Source of the DNA: Neofusicoccum parvum
Lineage: Eukaryota > Ascomycota > Dothideomycetes > Botryosphaeriales > Botryosphaeriaceae
Length of the DNA: 64,000 nt
Reading direction: 5' to 3'
Assembly: GCA_020912385.1 (NCBI GenBank)
Contig: CP087211.1
Coordinates: 2,480,001 to 2,544,000 of the forward strand
The notes below the pieces were generated by a model, which saw only the letters and a program-made list of their open reading frames with translations, was not told where the DNA came from and did not search any database. Every line of letters starts with the position of its first letter. The first letter of the stretch is position 1. This document shows positions 46,243 to 56,892 of this stretch, one piece after another. A program made the translations under genes and the position numbers.

Positions 46243-47801
46243 ATGCCATCCTTCAGAGTCGGGAAACAGGACGTTCTTCACGTTCGTCCACAGGGATACG
46301 AGAATCACGACCCCGAGGAGATCTTCGAGCTCTGCGACCTAGACCACACTTTACCAAAGATCTATAGTGTTCTTACTGTGCGTCGGAAACATCATATTAC
46401 CACTTTAAAATCTTAGCTATCACTAACGCTTCGCAGTTGACATACCAGCTCGATGAATCCATCGACCGGATCGCACTCGCGGCCCAGCTCAAAGATGGCT
46501 TGGAAGTAACTCTGAGCCAATATCGGATTCTTGCAGGCGAGCTTGCTACTGAATCCGCCACTGGGAAAATGTGGGTCAAGAAAAAAAGAGACAACACAGT
46601 CCGCTTCATTCTCAACTGGCTCAATGAGCCAGAGGACGACACGTTCCCCACTTTTGAGGAACTGAGGTGCACCGGTTTCCCTCCAGTCAAGATGGATGGT
46701 GATCTTCTTCTTCCAACGGTGGTGACTCAAAAGCAGCCGCTGACGCCGATGGGCGACCACCGAGAGGATCAGACACCAATCCTTGTGGTTCAAGCGAATT
46801 TCATTCGCGGCGGTGTGATCATGGCTGCTGCAATCTACCATCCCACGACAGACGGTAAGCACAAATTTGAGGCTAGATGCGGCACATAGTAATCGATATC
46901 CATAGCCACCGGTGTTGACGGTTTCTGGGCAAGCTGGTCCGCCAACACGAAGGCCCTGGCGAACGGGCTACCTCTCCCACCTTTCGTCGACACCATCTTC
47001 CAAAACAAGTCCCTAATCTCCCAAGCGACCCCGGCCACCGCTCAGACCAGTATCGCCCAACACTCTCTCCAGCTCAACAAGACCCCACCGACTCCCTCAC
47101 CCGGCTTTAAGATGCCAGCGCTCCGCCCCGTCTTGCTCCACTTCCCCGCAACGCGCATCGCCCAGCTCAAGGTCGATGCCCGTCCCCACAAGCCCGGCGC
47201 CTGGATATCGACCTATGATGGCATCATGGCGCTGATTTGGCGTGCTATGGCGCGCTGCCGGCTGGACTTACTCAAACCCGACCCCATCTCCTCGTCCCAC
47301 CTGCTGCACTGTGCTGGCGTGCGGAAATCTATGAATCTCCCCACCCACTTTTTTGGCAACGCCATGACAATGCCCAAGACGGGGCTTCCAGTTGCAAGAC
47401 TTGTCGCGCCGGACATGCTACCAGAGGTCGCAGGCCTAGTACGGGCCTCGATCGAGGAGTATAAGACGGCCGAAATGGCGCGAGACTTCTGCGACTGGGT
47501 CGCGAAAGCTGAACAAAGATCATGGATCGGCATCAAGCTGAACTCTTTTCTGGGCATGGACACGGTGGCCACCTCGATAGGCACGATGACAGTTTATGAT
47601 GTCGCGGATTTCGGGTTTGGGCTACCGAAGGCGCTGCGTAGGCCGAAGCCAACTGTAGATGGCTATGTTATTGTGTATCCGCGTAGGCCAACGGAAATTC
47701 CTAATGAGGGTATCGAGGTTTGTGTGTGCTTAGAGGTGGGCTGCATGGAGAGGATGTTAAAAGACCCTGAGTTGATATCCTACGCAGAGTTACGGTGTTA
47801 A
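46243..47801 (+). CDS. BAHD-family acyltransferase
   Basis: Transfers an acyl group from a CoA donor to an alcohol or amine; fungal relatives include trichothecene 3-O-acetyltransferase-type enzymes and the C-terminal transferase of isocyanide synthase/NRPS-like fusions such as CrmA. Exons: 46243-46377, 46437-46854, 46906-47801, giving 482 residues. The catalytic HxxxD is IYHPTTDATGVDGFW, restored by the second splice. The structural DFGxG motif is VADFGFGLPKAL. WISTYDGIMALIWRAMARCR and FFGNAM are further family blocks. It is the right edge of the cluster and would esterify the alcohol or amine released by the reductase or synthases; the acyl donor may come from the CoA ligase. Confidence 0.9.
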
Positions 47802-49238
47802 CATGTATTGAATAGAGGAAGAATTATTGATACTATGAACTGAGAAGTGGAATATGTACTTATTGTGATACAACTAGGTCTCCAACCCGTGGTAGACATC
47901 TATTATTTCTGGCATGGTCTCGTCATATATTAGTGTGGTAGGTTCTTGTGATAAGCATGTCCATAGGAAAAGTAAAGGGCCATCTCCGGGATCCCCTTCA
48001 AAGCGTAGTTCTTTTAAATTCCTCTCGAGGTCTGGCTCGGCCGTTATAGACCGAGGACTAGATCCGGAGCGCGGTAAGTCTCAGTTGGCTCTACTGTCTA
48101 GCTGGAAAATGTCTATCTAAAAGAGCGTACTCTTAGGCTCGCTCAAGTAGTTTAAGCCTAACGCAGGCTTGCGTAAGTGGCCTAAGTCCAACGTAGGCTC
48201 GTTTAAGAGACTTTGCATAATGGACATGGTTTGGGCCGGGCTGGCCAGCACTTCAATTCACTCACTTACCCATCCCCAAGTGATTGAAGTGCCAAGACTT
48301 ACCTTATCGGCCGAATTGAGTAAGTAAAAGTGGTCAATTTAGCCTCCTAAATGATTAAAGTAACAAAAAGTAAGTAACGAAAATATCGTAAGTGTAACGG
48401 CGGGCCTCTGCCTCTAAGGATCCAAACACCAAAGAGGGTGGTAAGCCGTGTTTAGGGGTTTACCTTGAGTGGGTACAAGAGAGGGTGAGAGAGAATGAGG
48501 TGACGAATACACGTGACTGAGCACTGCGTGCGAAGGCCTTGTTACCAATAGAGTCCAAATTCTATTGTGCAAGTCGGGTTGCGAAGTTGACCACGAAGGT
48601 CAAAGCTATGCTAATGAGTGTGGTTTATATACGTAGGAGAGTCTATACAATCTGATAGTTCATGGGTTCATTCCGCCAAGCGGTTGAATGTCTGAACTCC
48701 TGCGGGTCAGGAGTTCAGAGTGCCAAGGCTTCGAACGGCTGAACCGGGAGTCACGTGACTTCCCGCCGGTGGATCTTCTTTTGCGGGCGCGTAGGCGCCC
48801 CGCTTGTCCTTCCTTTCCTTCTACCCAGGTTCTGTGTAGGCTGCGCCGTAACATGAACAAACTGGCAACTCTTCTCCCGGACTGTAACCGGCCCGCACTA
48901 TTAGCACCCTCGTACGGGGGAAAAACTGTCACGACTCAAGAAGAACAAGTCAGATTCTCGAAATTGACTAAAGTTTCTAAGCTAAAGAAAAGAAAAAGAA
49001 AAGGAAAGGAATAGGGGAGGAAGAGGGGAGTTTATATACATGGTCCAGGTGCTAGTCAAAAGTTAAACGGCCGGGCCTAGGCTTCCCTTTCTAGTACGTT
49101 CTGGCCAAGTGTCTTCCCTCAGTAAACAGGCCACGGTTCGGCGTTCCTAGTCCAAAGTCGAAGCTTCTCCTCCCTTCACCTCCCTGTTACCTGGAGAATG
49201 AGATGTTGACGGTCTAAATCGTCACAAAAACCGAGACC
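47802..49238. other. Repeat-bearing region right of the cluster
   Basis: No supported gene. It contains degenerate tandem units at 48.13-48.21 kb and sequence leading into the LINE relic. An ORF at 48688-49014 shows no family. Confidence 0.45.
48131..48210. repeat. Three degenerate tandem units of about 20-30 bases
   Basis: Variants of CCTAACGCAGGCTTGCGTAAG recur, partly in mirror order (TTAGGCTCGCTCAAG, CCTAACGCAGGCTTGCG, CCAACGTAGGCTCG). Origin unknown, perhaps part of the adjacent retroelement. Confidence 0.45.
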
Positions 49239-50485
49239 ATGAGAAACACTCCCCAGCTAGGAGATATCCTCCTGTTTACAGATGGCTCCCAGAATGCAAT
49301 AGGATCAATGGGATACGGATTTATCGGCTATCAAGGCCACAGGATAATCCTTAAAGGAAACGGAAGTCTAGGTAACGCCACAGAAGTCTACGATGCCGAA
49401 GTTATAGCAATCGAGCGAGCTTTGGAAAGGCTCCTTACCAAGCCTGAGACTAGTATTGCAACGAACGTCCATATCTACACAGACAATAGTACAGCAGCCA
49501 AGGCCCTTGACGGACAGCCAACAGACTCGAGCCAAGGCATGATCCTAAGAATCCGTCTACTAGCTAAACAATGGCCGCATAGACAGCGCCCAATCTACAT
49601 CCAACCCGGCTCAGTCCAGATCCACTGGATCCCCAGCCACAAAGGCATCCGAGGCAACGAAGAGGCGGATCAATTAGCTAAACAAGGTGCAGCGCAGCCC
49701 TCACCACCAACAACAGCAACGCTTGCCAAGATTAGCAGGATGGCGAGGGCAAAGGAGCACGAGCTCTTTGAAGAATGGTGGAAGACTAATATACCGGAAT
49801 CCTACCAAAGCCTTAGCATCGCGCTATCAAAGGGCCCCCCTCTAGAGCTAAGTCTCTCAAGAAGGACACTTGGCCACCTCATCGCAGCAAGAACTGGACA
49901 CGGCGACTTCAAAGCCTACCATGAATGGCTCAACCATACGGACGCGGATCTTAGCTGCAGCTGCGGACAACCTAAGAGTCCGTCCCACCTATTCTCGTGC
50001 AGGATCTCTAGAAGACGATTTAAAGGGCAACTAGGACTCTCGCCAAGCGAGATACTCGGCACCCCAAAGGGAGCATTACTATACGCTAAGTACGTGGAAG
50101 AGACAGGCCACTTTCGGGAGACCTGCCCCACGCACCAGAGAGCCCTGCCGCCACCGGTGCAGGAAATAGAACAACAATAGCTTAAAGCACAGAAACACTC
50201 CCCCACCCTATCTTACTCACCCACTCTCTCTACTCCTACCGTAACATTCAGATACTTCAGGCAGATGCCCCACACCTCTAGAGCAGCAGCCCACCAGGCT
50301 AGCTGTGACGTATGACATCAGAGACGTATGTCCCAGATAGGCCACCTAGATAGCCGACGGCTGCCTAGCAGCTGGCCCGTCCTATGCCCCCAGGGAGGCT
50401 CTAGGGCACGTGGAAGCTCTAATTAGGGACAGCCACGAACCCGCCGGACGTTAAATAGTCAATCAAATCAAATCAAATCAAATCA
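49239..50485 (+). mobile_element. 3' end of a Tad-like LINE retrotransposon (RNase H and zinc knuckle)
   Basis: A 313-residue opening (49239-50180) encodes the C-terminal part of a LINE ORF2. RNase H catalytic residues are all present: D in FTDGS, E in YDAEVIAIE, D in YTDNSTA and the H/D of PSHKGIRGNEEAD. A terminal zinc knuckle (CSCGQPKSPSHLFSC) follows. Reverse transcriptase and endonuclease are absent, so this is a 5'-truncated copy. It ends in five AATCA units (50461-50485), the simple-repeat tail typical of this group. Confidence 0.8.
50461..50485 (+). repeat. (AATCA)5 LINE tail
   Basis: Five exact AATCA units closing the first LINE fragment. Confidence 0.85.
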
Positions 50486-51469
50486 AGCCTCCCCCACCTC
50501 CCTCACCTCTTTGCCAAGAATCCACTCATTTGACTGCCTTCATCAATATTTCAACAGATTTCCTGCCGGACCAGGGAAGGACCAGCAACGGCAGTAGTTG
50601 AAGCAACATGCAGGGACATCAAGGCAGCAGCCAGAGCAGCATTCAGTACAAAGGGAATAGCTGGCCCAGCTAGAGGGAAGCTGCTTAAAGGGAGAGTGAA
50701 CTCCCTCCTTAGCAGCTGCCCATCCAATACACAGAAACTACCACAGAGGACCCAACTCCGCATGGCAATGAGGGAGCAGTGGAAAAAGAGGTGGGCGGAG
50801 CAAACCAGGCAGGAGGGGAGGCCAGTGGCCCAGAGTTCACCCTGGAACCCAAAGATCAGGCAACTACACAGTAACCTGCCTAAACCACAGAGCACACTCC
50901 TTACCCTGCTGAGGACAGAACATATTGGGCTGGAGGACTACCTCTCTAGGCGCAAGGTGCCAGACCATCCAAGCCCTGCCTGCCCATGTGGCTGGCATAG
51001 ACAAACTCCAAAGCACATCCTCTTGTTCTGTCCTCACTTCCAAGCAGGCAGAGCCCGGATGCTCCACACAGCTCAAACTACAGATTACCGCACTCTGCTG
51101 ACAACAAAAAAAGGAGTCCATGCGGCCACAAAGTGGTTTCTAAAGCTGGGGCTGCTAGGCCAATTTAACCTGGCAAAGGAAATGGACCGGGAAAACCAAG
51201 AGGACCAGGAGAACCCAGTGGACCAAAGAGACTAGGATGGAATGAGAGAGCTAGAAATCAACACCTGGTGTAATTATAGGACTGCCACAGCAGCCACTAC
51301 TGGTAAGCAGAAAAACGGGAAAAGAAGGGGTAACGCACCCAACATAAAGAGAGGAGGGGTTTTCTACCTAGGGAAGGTTTTCCCCCTCGTGTAAACTACT
51401 ATAGATAGCCTACCCCGCATGGACCCGTAAGGGAGCTAAATCGGGAAGAAAATGAATTATCTATCTATC
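50486..51469 (+). mobile_element. 3' end of a second, different LINE retrotransposon
   Basis: The opening 50696-51235 encodes the tail of another LINE ORF2: a basic region, LRTEHIGLEDYLSRRKV, then a zinc knuckle CPCGWHRQTPKHILLFC. Its sequence differs from the first fragment, so it is a separate family. A 3' untranslated part ends in a TATC repeat (51458-51469). It begins directly after the first element's AATCA tail, suggesting insertion at that tail. Confidence 0.7.
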
Positions 51470-52600
51470 TACTTATTATTATCTCTCTTTAAATATTTCG
51501 TCTAATAGTCTCTTTTTTTTTTCTTACTTATCCATATTTATTACAGTAGCTTATTGCTCTCGTGTTTCTCTCGCAAAGCTCCAGTACTATGATTAACTAA
51601 CCCAATATCCAATGGCTTCTCAGCCTTGCACTATGTTTCCTACCCATTCGGAAAACGACGTTATTTATGAAAATATCTCCACAGACTCTCAGCGTCCCAA
51701 CATAACTGTCATGCTCCCACCTCGACCCGTGGCTACATGAACATTAGCATACATATAAGGTCTCTGTGTTCGATCAAGGTCAGATCGAAAATTGTCGTCT
51801 TTTTGGCGCTGTGGCTGGTTGGTTCTGAGACCCTGACCCGGGCCTCACAGTAGGAATCTGTTACAATATCAGTCCACATGGTGTGATTCATGTAGATTGG
51901 TCACCAAACTGGAGCATAAAAGGGTCACCGCCTACCGGGCTCTCTGCTCCTGATGCCACTCATTCAACCCATTATTCAGACCAAACAATTGCAACAACTT
52001 GTTACACAGCTTTTCCCGGCAACAGTGGAATCGGGTCTTATTTGACAATATTAATGTACAAACATAGGTCGTGAAAAAAGGGGAAATGCATGGCAGCCAT
52101 AATGTCGTTAATTTTTCTGTGCCCAGACAATCACGGTGAACTCATTGCGACAGAGCTGTCGTTCCCACCACAATGTCGAGGCATAGGCGGAGCAAAAGCA
52201 CGCTTGAGCAACTCAGGCCATTTTCAACTCCATAGGCTCCAACTCCGAAGGCTTCCGTCAGGTCTATCAGGATCCTCAGCCAGTTACCATCCAGACCGCC
52301 TATTAGCTCACCGAACGCCTATCAGCTCGCCGAGATTTTCCTGCTTTACTTTAGCTTGAGTTTCTGGCCGTCACTGTTAGGTCTCCCCGTTGGAAGAGGG
52401 AATAGGTGGAAAGTGGCTACACAGCGGCAGATTCCTGTGGTTACGGGTGCTCTTTGTTTACGATGCCAGAGCTGTAATCACTAACAATTTTCATGCGGAG
52501 GCGAAAAGAGCGTAAGGCAACCCAAGCCAGCTACTCAACTCTTTCGTCCTTACTCATCATATAACATTACAAATGCAAGATCCCTTCCTTCCCCTCCCTT
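51470..52600. other. 1.1-kb intergenic region
   Basis: AT-rich start, no gene supported. It ends at the 3' region of the multidomain gene. Confidence 0.5.
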
Positions 52601-55600
52601 CTAAACACCATCAAATACCAAAAGACTTTGAACACTAGTCCCGCCAAACCCCCGCCGGCGCAACAACTCCCGACCACGATGCACAGGAAACTCCGCCACA
52701 ACCACAACGCCCACATTCTCAGCCGCAACGCCCGCCTTCCCCAACAGCTCCAGCACCGCACACAACGTCCTCCCTGTCGAAAGCACATCGTCCACAACCA
52801 CGACCCTCGTCTGCACGCCCACAGGCAGCGCATCCCTCTCCATCTCAACCCGCCGCGCCTCCTCCTCGCCTTCCGCCGCCATCCCCACCCGCGACGAGAT
52901 ATACGACAGCGGCTTCCCAACGGCCAGCGTCGGCGGCGGCAGCTTCCCCGCTTCTCGAACCAGCAGCAGCGGCACGCCAGCCCGCAGCGCCAGCGCCGCC
53001 GCGAAGACGAAACCGCCGGCCTCGCAGCAAGCCACGGCGTCGAAGTTTGCCCAGTTCGCGGCGCAGCACGCCCGCTGCAGCAGCGCCGTGCAAAGCGCCA
53101 ATCCGCCCGCCTGCTGCGCGACGCCCAGCACGTGGCGGAAGGTGACGCCGGGGAAGTGATCGGGGACGCGGCGCACCATGGCGGCGAGCCGCGGCAGGTC
53201 GACATCGACAAGGGGGAGGAGGTGGCGCTGGGCGAAGGCGGTTGCCGCGGCGGCGCCAGGGGTGTCGTTGGTGAAGGTAAGGCTGGGGCAGGCCGTCGAG
53301 GCTGCCTGCATGCTGGCCCTGCTAGCGCTATTGCTGGCGTCGTTGTCGTGGCATTCTCGCCGCATGCGCCGCGTCTGCTCGTTGGCGCGCACGCGCACCT
53401 CGAGGAGTCTGCTGTCGGGCACCAGATGCGCGAAGGCGGCGACGGGAGCCTCGTCACGGACGCCGGTGACGAGCAGCACGTCAGCGTCTGCGGCAGCCTG
53501 GACGACGTTCAGAAAATACTCTTCCGGTAGCTGGGGCCGTTGGCGGATCTGATCACGGTAGAAGGCCGACAGTGCGGGCCGGTGCTGCTCCTTGTAGGCG
53601 CGGTCGGATAGCAGGCGGCTGAAGTCGGCGCCGGTGGCTGCTGCGTATTCTTGCTTGGTGGCGTGGCTGATGCTGGCCGCGCGCACCGCGAGGCCTCTGT
53701 GGGAGCAGTGTCTGTTGAAGAAGGAGACCCAGATGGCGGCGCTGTAGTCTTTGCCCGCGCCGCTTTCACCCGTGACGAGGATGATGAGCTTCTGGCATAC
53801 CGGCGCCTGTGGGAGAGGGCAGGCGTAGGCCAGCACGTTGTGCGGGTCGAAACAGCGTTTGAGACTGGCCAGGCGCTTGCGGTTCAGGCCAAAAGCCCTA
53901 GCAGCGAGGGCGGCGTCTCTAGTGTCTGGCCCAAGGTCGGCGCCGTAGGCTCCGCTGCTCAACGGCAACAGGTCCTCAACGACATTGTAAACCCACTGCA
54001 CGGCCGATTGAGCGGCTTCGCTGGTGTTGCTGTCTTGGTCGCGCGGCCAGACGCCGGTTATCACGCAGGCAAAGTCCCAGTCTCGACAGCCAAACGCCGT
54101 GGCTTCGGCCGCAACGTCGCCCACCGCACCGCCTCCTTGCAGCAGATGGAGATAGCAGCGCGGCGAGGGACAAGTCTCGATAGCCGTGATCAAGCGGTCG
54201 GTGACGTCGGCCTCTCCGATGCATTTTAAGAACAGACAGCGCTTAAACGACGACGTCTTCCCACCACCGTGCCCACCGTGCAGCCCAGACATGTACATGT
54301 CCATCTCAAACAACCCGACGCCATCCACGACCTTGAATTCCTTTTCTGGGCCCCAAATAGTATCGATCGGTGTGGCATCGGGCAGCGTGCCAGCCATGCA
54401 AGACTCAAACGTTGTCACGCCCAGATGCAGCCGGCCGGCCTCGCGGTACAGATACGCGTCAGCAGCGCAGTTGCGGGGGAGCATCCCAGCAACGACACGA
54501 TCAAAGTACCTGAGCCTACGCCTTGCCTCGCGCCCGTCATTCAGCGGGATGGCCCAGTTCCGCACCACGTACGTCGGCGCCGCACATGCCCTGAACGTCA
54601 CGCTAACCACGACGCCGACATTGGTCCCGGCGCCCCTTATCGCCCACAGCAGCTCGCTTTCATTCTCAGGGCGTACCGCGCCGTCTGGTTGGTGTTGGGC
54701 CGGGACGCGCCCGACGCAGAGGACTTCGCCGGAGCCGACGCTGACCACCACGGCGCCCACGATGGCGTCGCTGGCCAGCCCGTGCTGCCGCGCCAGGTGC
54801 CCGATGCCGCCCTGCAGCCACAAGCCGGCGCCAACACTTGGCCGAGCTCCCAGGGGCACTGTTACCCCTGCCGCCATGGCCACGCGGACGATGTCGCCAG
54901 TCTTGCAGCCGGCCTCGGCGACAACCAAGGAAGCGGAGCCGCCATCTCCACCTCCTTCTCCTCCTTCTCCTCCTTCTCCTCCTCTTTCTCCTTCTTCTAC
55001 TCCTCCTCCAACATTATCCTCCCCCTCTTCCGGGACAACATGCACCCGATCAAACGCCCCCATATCGACCGCAACAACGCCCGGCCTCACACAGTGCCCG
55101 CTATGCCCCCCGCTAACAACAGTCAGCCCAACACCGCACCGCAGCGCCCAACGCACGCACAGCTGCACGTGCTGGACGTCCGTCGGCCTGACCATTGCCG
55201 CTGGGCGGTGCCGGCGCGCCTCCCAGTTCTTAACCACCTTGTCGTGCGCCACCCCCTTTGCCAACGGCACTTGCGCCGTTAACTCCGACAACGCGCCGGA
55301 CGCTTGCGGCGTGAACGTTACCATGGTTTCGGGTGCGCTGAAGGCGAGGTGATGCTGGGCTGTGTCCTGAATGTCTTCCTCGCGGCGACCCAGGGCGCGG
55401 CACACCTTACGCCACGCAGCGCGGATGGCATTGTTTGCGGGTGCGTCGGGCAGGGTGAAGCCCGCGATGAAAGCGGCGAAGGTGTCTAGTGCTTCATTGG
55501 TGTCGGGCACGTGGATGACGCCGGCGGGGAAGGATGCCGTGCGGTGGTAGAGCAGGGTGGCGAGGTCGTTTTGCAGGGCGCCGGAGTCGCGGTGGAAGAC

Positions 55601-56218
55601 TACCACCGTTCCGCCTTGCTGCTTGTCGTCGATCATCTCCAGCGCCCGCCGGATGAAACCGTGTTTGTGCGTCATGCCGTACATGCTGTGGCAGAACAGG
55701 ACGACGTCGTATTTGGCATCGGCGATGTCGTCGCTGCCGGCAGCATCGGTGGTGCTGGCGAACGGAGCTTGACGGATGTCGGGTGGGCTTTGTAGACAGG
55801 GCAATGGTCGGGACTCGTCCCCCTCCATATCGGCGGATGTGGTAGAGCAGAGCCAGTCCTCCAACCTTGCGGCGAATAAGCCGTTAGGCTCGTATGCGGC
55901 GTATCTCCCGATCTTCCGTGCCAGGTGCTTGGGAAGGCGTCCAAGAATGCTCTTCGGGCCAGGTCCGATTTCTAAGACCGAGATGTGGATGCGCGAGCTG
56001 ATCAGAGGGGATAGCAGCTGGGGTAGTTGGGGGATGATGAAGTCTTGGTACGTCGCCCATCCTGAGCCCTGCACCATGATGTCGAAGCCGGCGCTGTACT
56101 GTACGTCGGACAGCGGTTGCGTGGGGCATGGTACCGTTCTCGTGGCTTTCTGCCTGAGCGCTCGTTTGAGGGAGTCTAGCGTGGCCATGTTACTTTGGCG
56201 TGAGGTTGTATCTGGCAT
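52601..56218 (-). CDS. Four-domain fusion: SAM methyltransferase, FAD oxidase, PMVK-like kinase, phosphoribosyltransferase
   Basis: Single intronless ORF of 1205 residues (alternative start MATLDSL, 10 residues in). Domains in order: a class I methyltransferase (about 1-290; SVLEIGPGPKSILGRLP, VVLFCHSMYGM); a berberine-bridge-type FAD oxidase (about 320-800; the His in VVSGGHSGHC for covalent flavin, GAGTNVGVVVSVTF); a P-loop kinase like animal phosphomevalonate kinase (about 810-1000; LVTGESGAGKDYSA, RAYKEQHRPAL); and a type I phosphoribosyltransferase (about 1010-1205; PRPP loop VVVVDDVLSTGRTL), adenine-PRTase-like. A Gly/Glu low-complexity insert sits in the FAD domain, from a CTC/TCC-rich tract at 54.95-55.02 kb. 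It is divergent from GTP cyclohydrolase I. The combination suggests making or modifying a base or nucleotide; the real reaction is unknown. Confidence 0.85.
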   Translation of the reverse strand: MPDTTSRQSNMATLDSLKRALRQKATRTVPCPTQPLSDVQYSAGFDIMVQGSGWATYQDFIIPQLPQLLSPLISSRIHISVLEIGPGPKSILGRLPKHLARKIGRYAAYEPNGLFAARLEDWLCSTTSADMEGDESRPLPCLQSPPDIRQAPFASTTDAAGSDDIADAKYDVVLFCHSMYGMTHKHGFIRRALEMIDDKQQGGTVVVFHRDSGALQNDLATLLYHRTASFPAGVIHVPDTNEALDTFAAFIAGFTLPDAPANNAIRAAWRKVCRALGRREEDIQDTAQHHLAFSAPETMVTFTPQASGALSELTAQVPLAKGVAHDKVVKNWEARRHRPAAMVRPTDVQHVQLCVRWALRCGVGLTVVSGGHSGHCVRPGVVAVDMGAFDRVHVVPEEGEDNVGGGVEEGERGGEGGEGGEGGGDGGSASLVVAEAGCKTGDIVRVAMAAGVTVPLGARPSVGAGLWLQGGIGHLARQHGLASDAIVGAVVVSVGSGEVLCVGRVPAQHQPDGAVRPENESELLWAIRGAGTNVGVVVSVTFRACAAPTYVVRNWAIPLNDGREARRRLRYFDRVVAGMLPRNCAADAYLYREAGRLHLGVTTFESCMAGTLPDATPIDTIWGPEKEFKVVDGVGLFEMDMYMSGLHGGHGGGKTSSFKRCLFLKCIGEADVTDRLITAIETCPSPRCYLHLLQGGGAVGDVAAEATAFGCRDWDFACVITGVWPRDQDSNTSEAAQSAVQWVYNVVEDLLPLSSGAYGADLGPDTRDAALAARAFGLNRKRLASLKRCFDPHNVLAYACPLPQAPVCQKLIILVTGESGAGKDYSAAIWVSFFNRHCSHRGLAVRAASISHATKQEYAAATGADFSRLLSDRAYKEQHRPALSAFYRDQIRQRPQLPEEYFLNVVQAAADADVLLVTGVRDEAPVAAFAHLVPDSRLLEVRVRANEQTRRMRRECHDNDASNSASRASMQAASTACPSLTFTNDTPGAAAATAFAQRHLLPLVDVDLPRLAAMVRRVPDHFPGVTFRHVLGVAQQAGGLALCTALLQRACCAANWANFDAVACCEAGGFVFAAALALRAGVPLLLVREAGKLPPPTLAVGKPLSYISSRVGMAAEGEEEARRVEMERDALPVGVQTRVVVVDDVLSTGRTLCAVLELLGKAGVAAENVGVVVVAEFPVHRGRELLRRRGFGGTSVQSLLVFDGV

Positions 56219-56892
56219 CAGTGGTTGCGATGGTGGTTGATGCGGGCCTTAACGAGGTTAGCAGTTGTACAGTGATTTGAATTGTAGATGACAAAAGCTC
56301 TGCTGCACATACTCTTATAGCTCCCGGACTAGATACACGTTCCCTTAGAATGCCGGGACAGGTGAGTGTTGGGAGTGGGAAGAAAAACGAGGGGAGGCTG
56401 TGCCTTGGTAAAATACGGGTAGCGCTTCTTGTTTGCTCTGCTTGCATATCATTGTAGCAGCTGCTTGTCTTACCATTTATCACAAGCGCATGACTGTGTG
56501 TATCACAGTGCGGATAATCAAAGAACGCAGCAAGCTGGAGTTAAGGTGACCAACAGTTTATGCTGGAGCAAATACCCAAAGCGAATTCGCGCAAACTTTT
56601 GGCCTGTGATTGTAACAAGCAGTCCTCCCGGAATGCTTTGCCTTAAGGCCAACGGCTTGCTTGTAGTTGCTATTACGTTTGTCACCAACCCTTTGTTTCT
56701 TCCCAATTAGGACAAATTTAGCTCTTATGGTAGTGGTATATCTTTACTATTCTGCGCAGTCTCTAATCGATCATCCTTCGCATTCCTCAGCTATTTCACC
56801 GGCGCTGCCTTTATTTTACTCTGGATTTGAAGTCCGTGCAAATTTTTTGTTCCTTGGCTTTAGCAGCGGCCCTTATTCTATTCATAGCGAAC
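56219..56892. promoter_or_regulatory. Divergent promoter between the fusion gene and GTP cyclohydrolase I
   Basis: 674 bases between opposite start codons. The cyclohydrolase frame is open upstream to about 56827 but lacks an ATG before 56893. No clear TATA box or palindrome. Confidence 0.5.

Noticed and set aside
52628..55352. Long plus-strand ORFs (52628-53530, 54186-55352, 54269-55282) opposite the fusion gene
   Set aside because: They are antisense shadows of a GC-rich coding region; their products are low-complexity and match no family, while the minus strand carries four clear domains.
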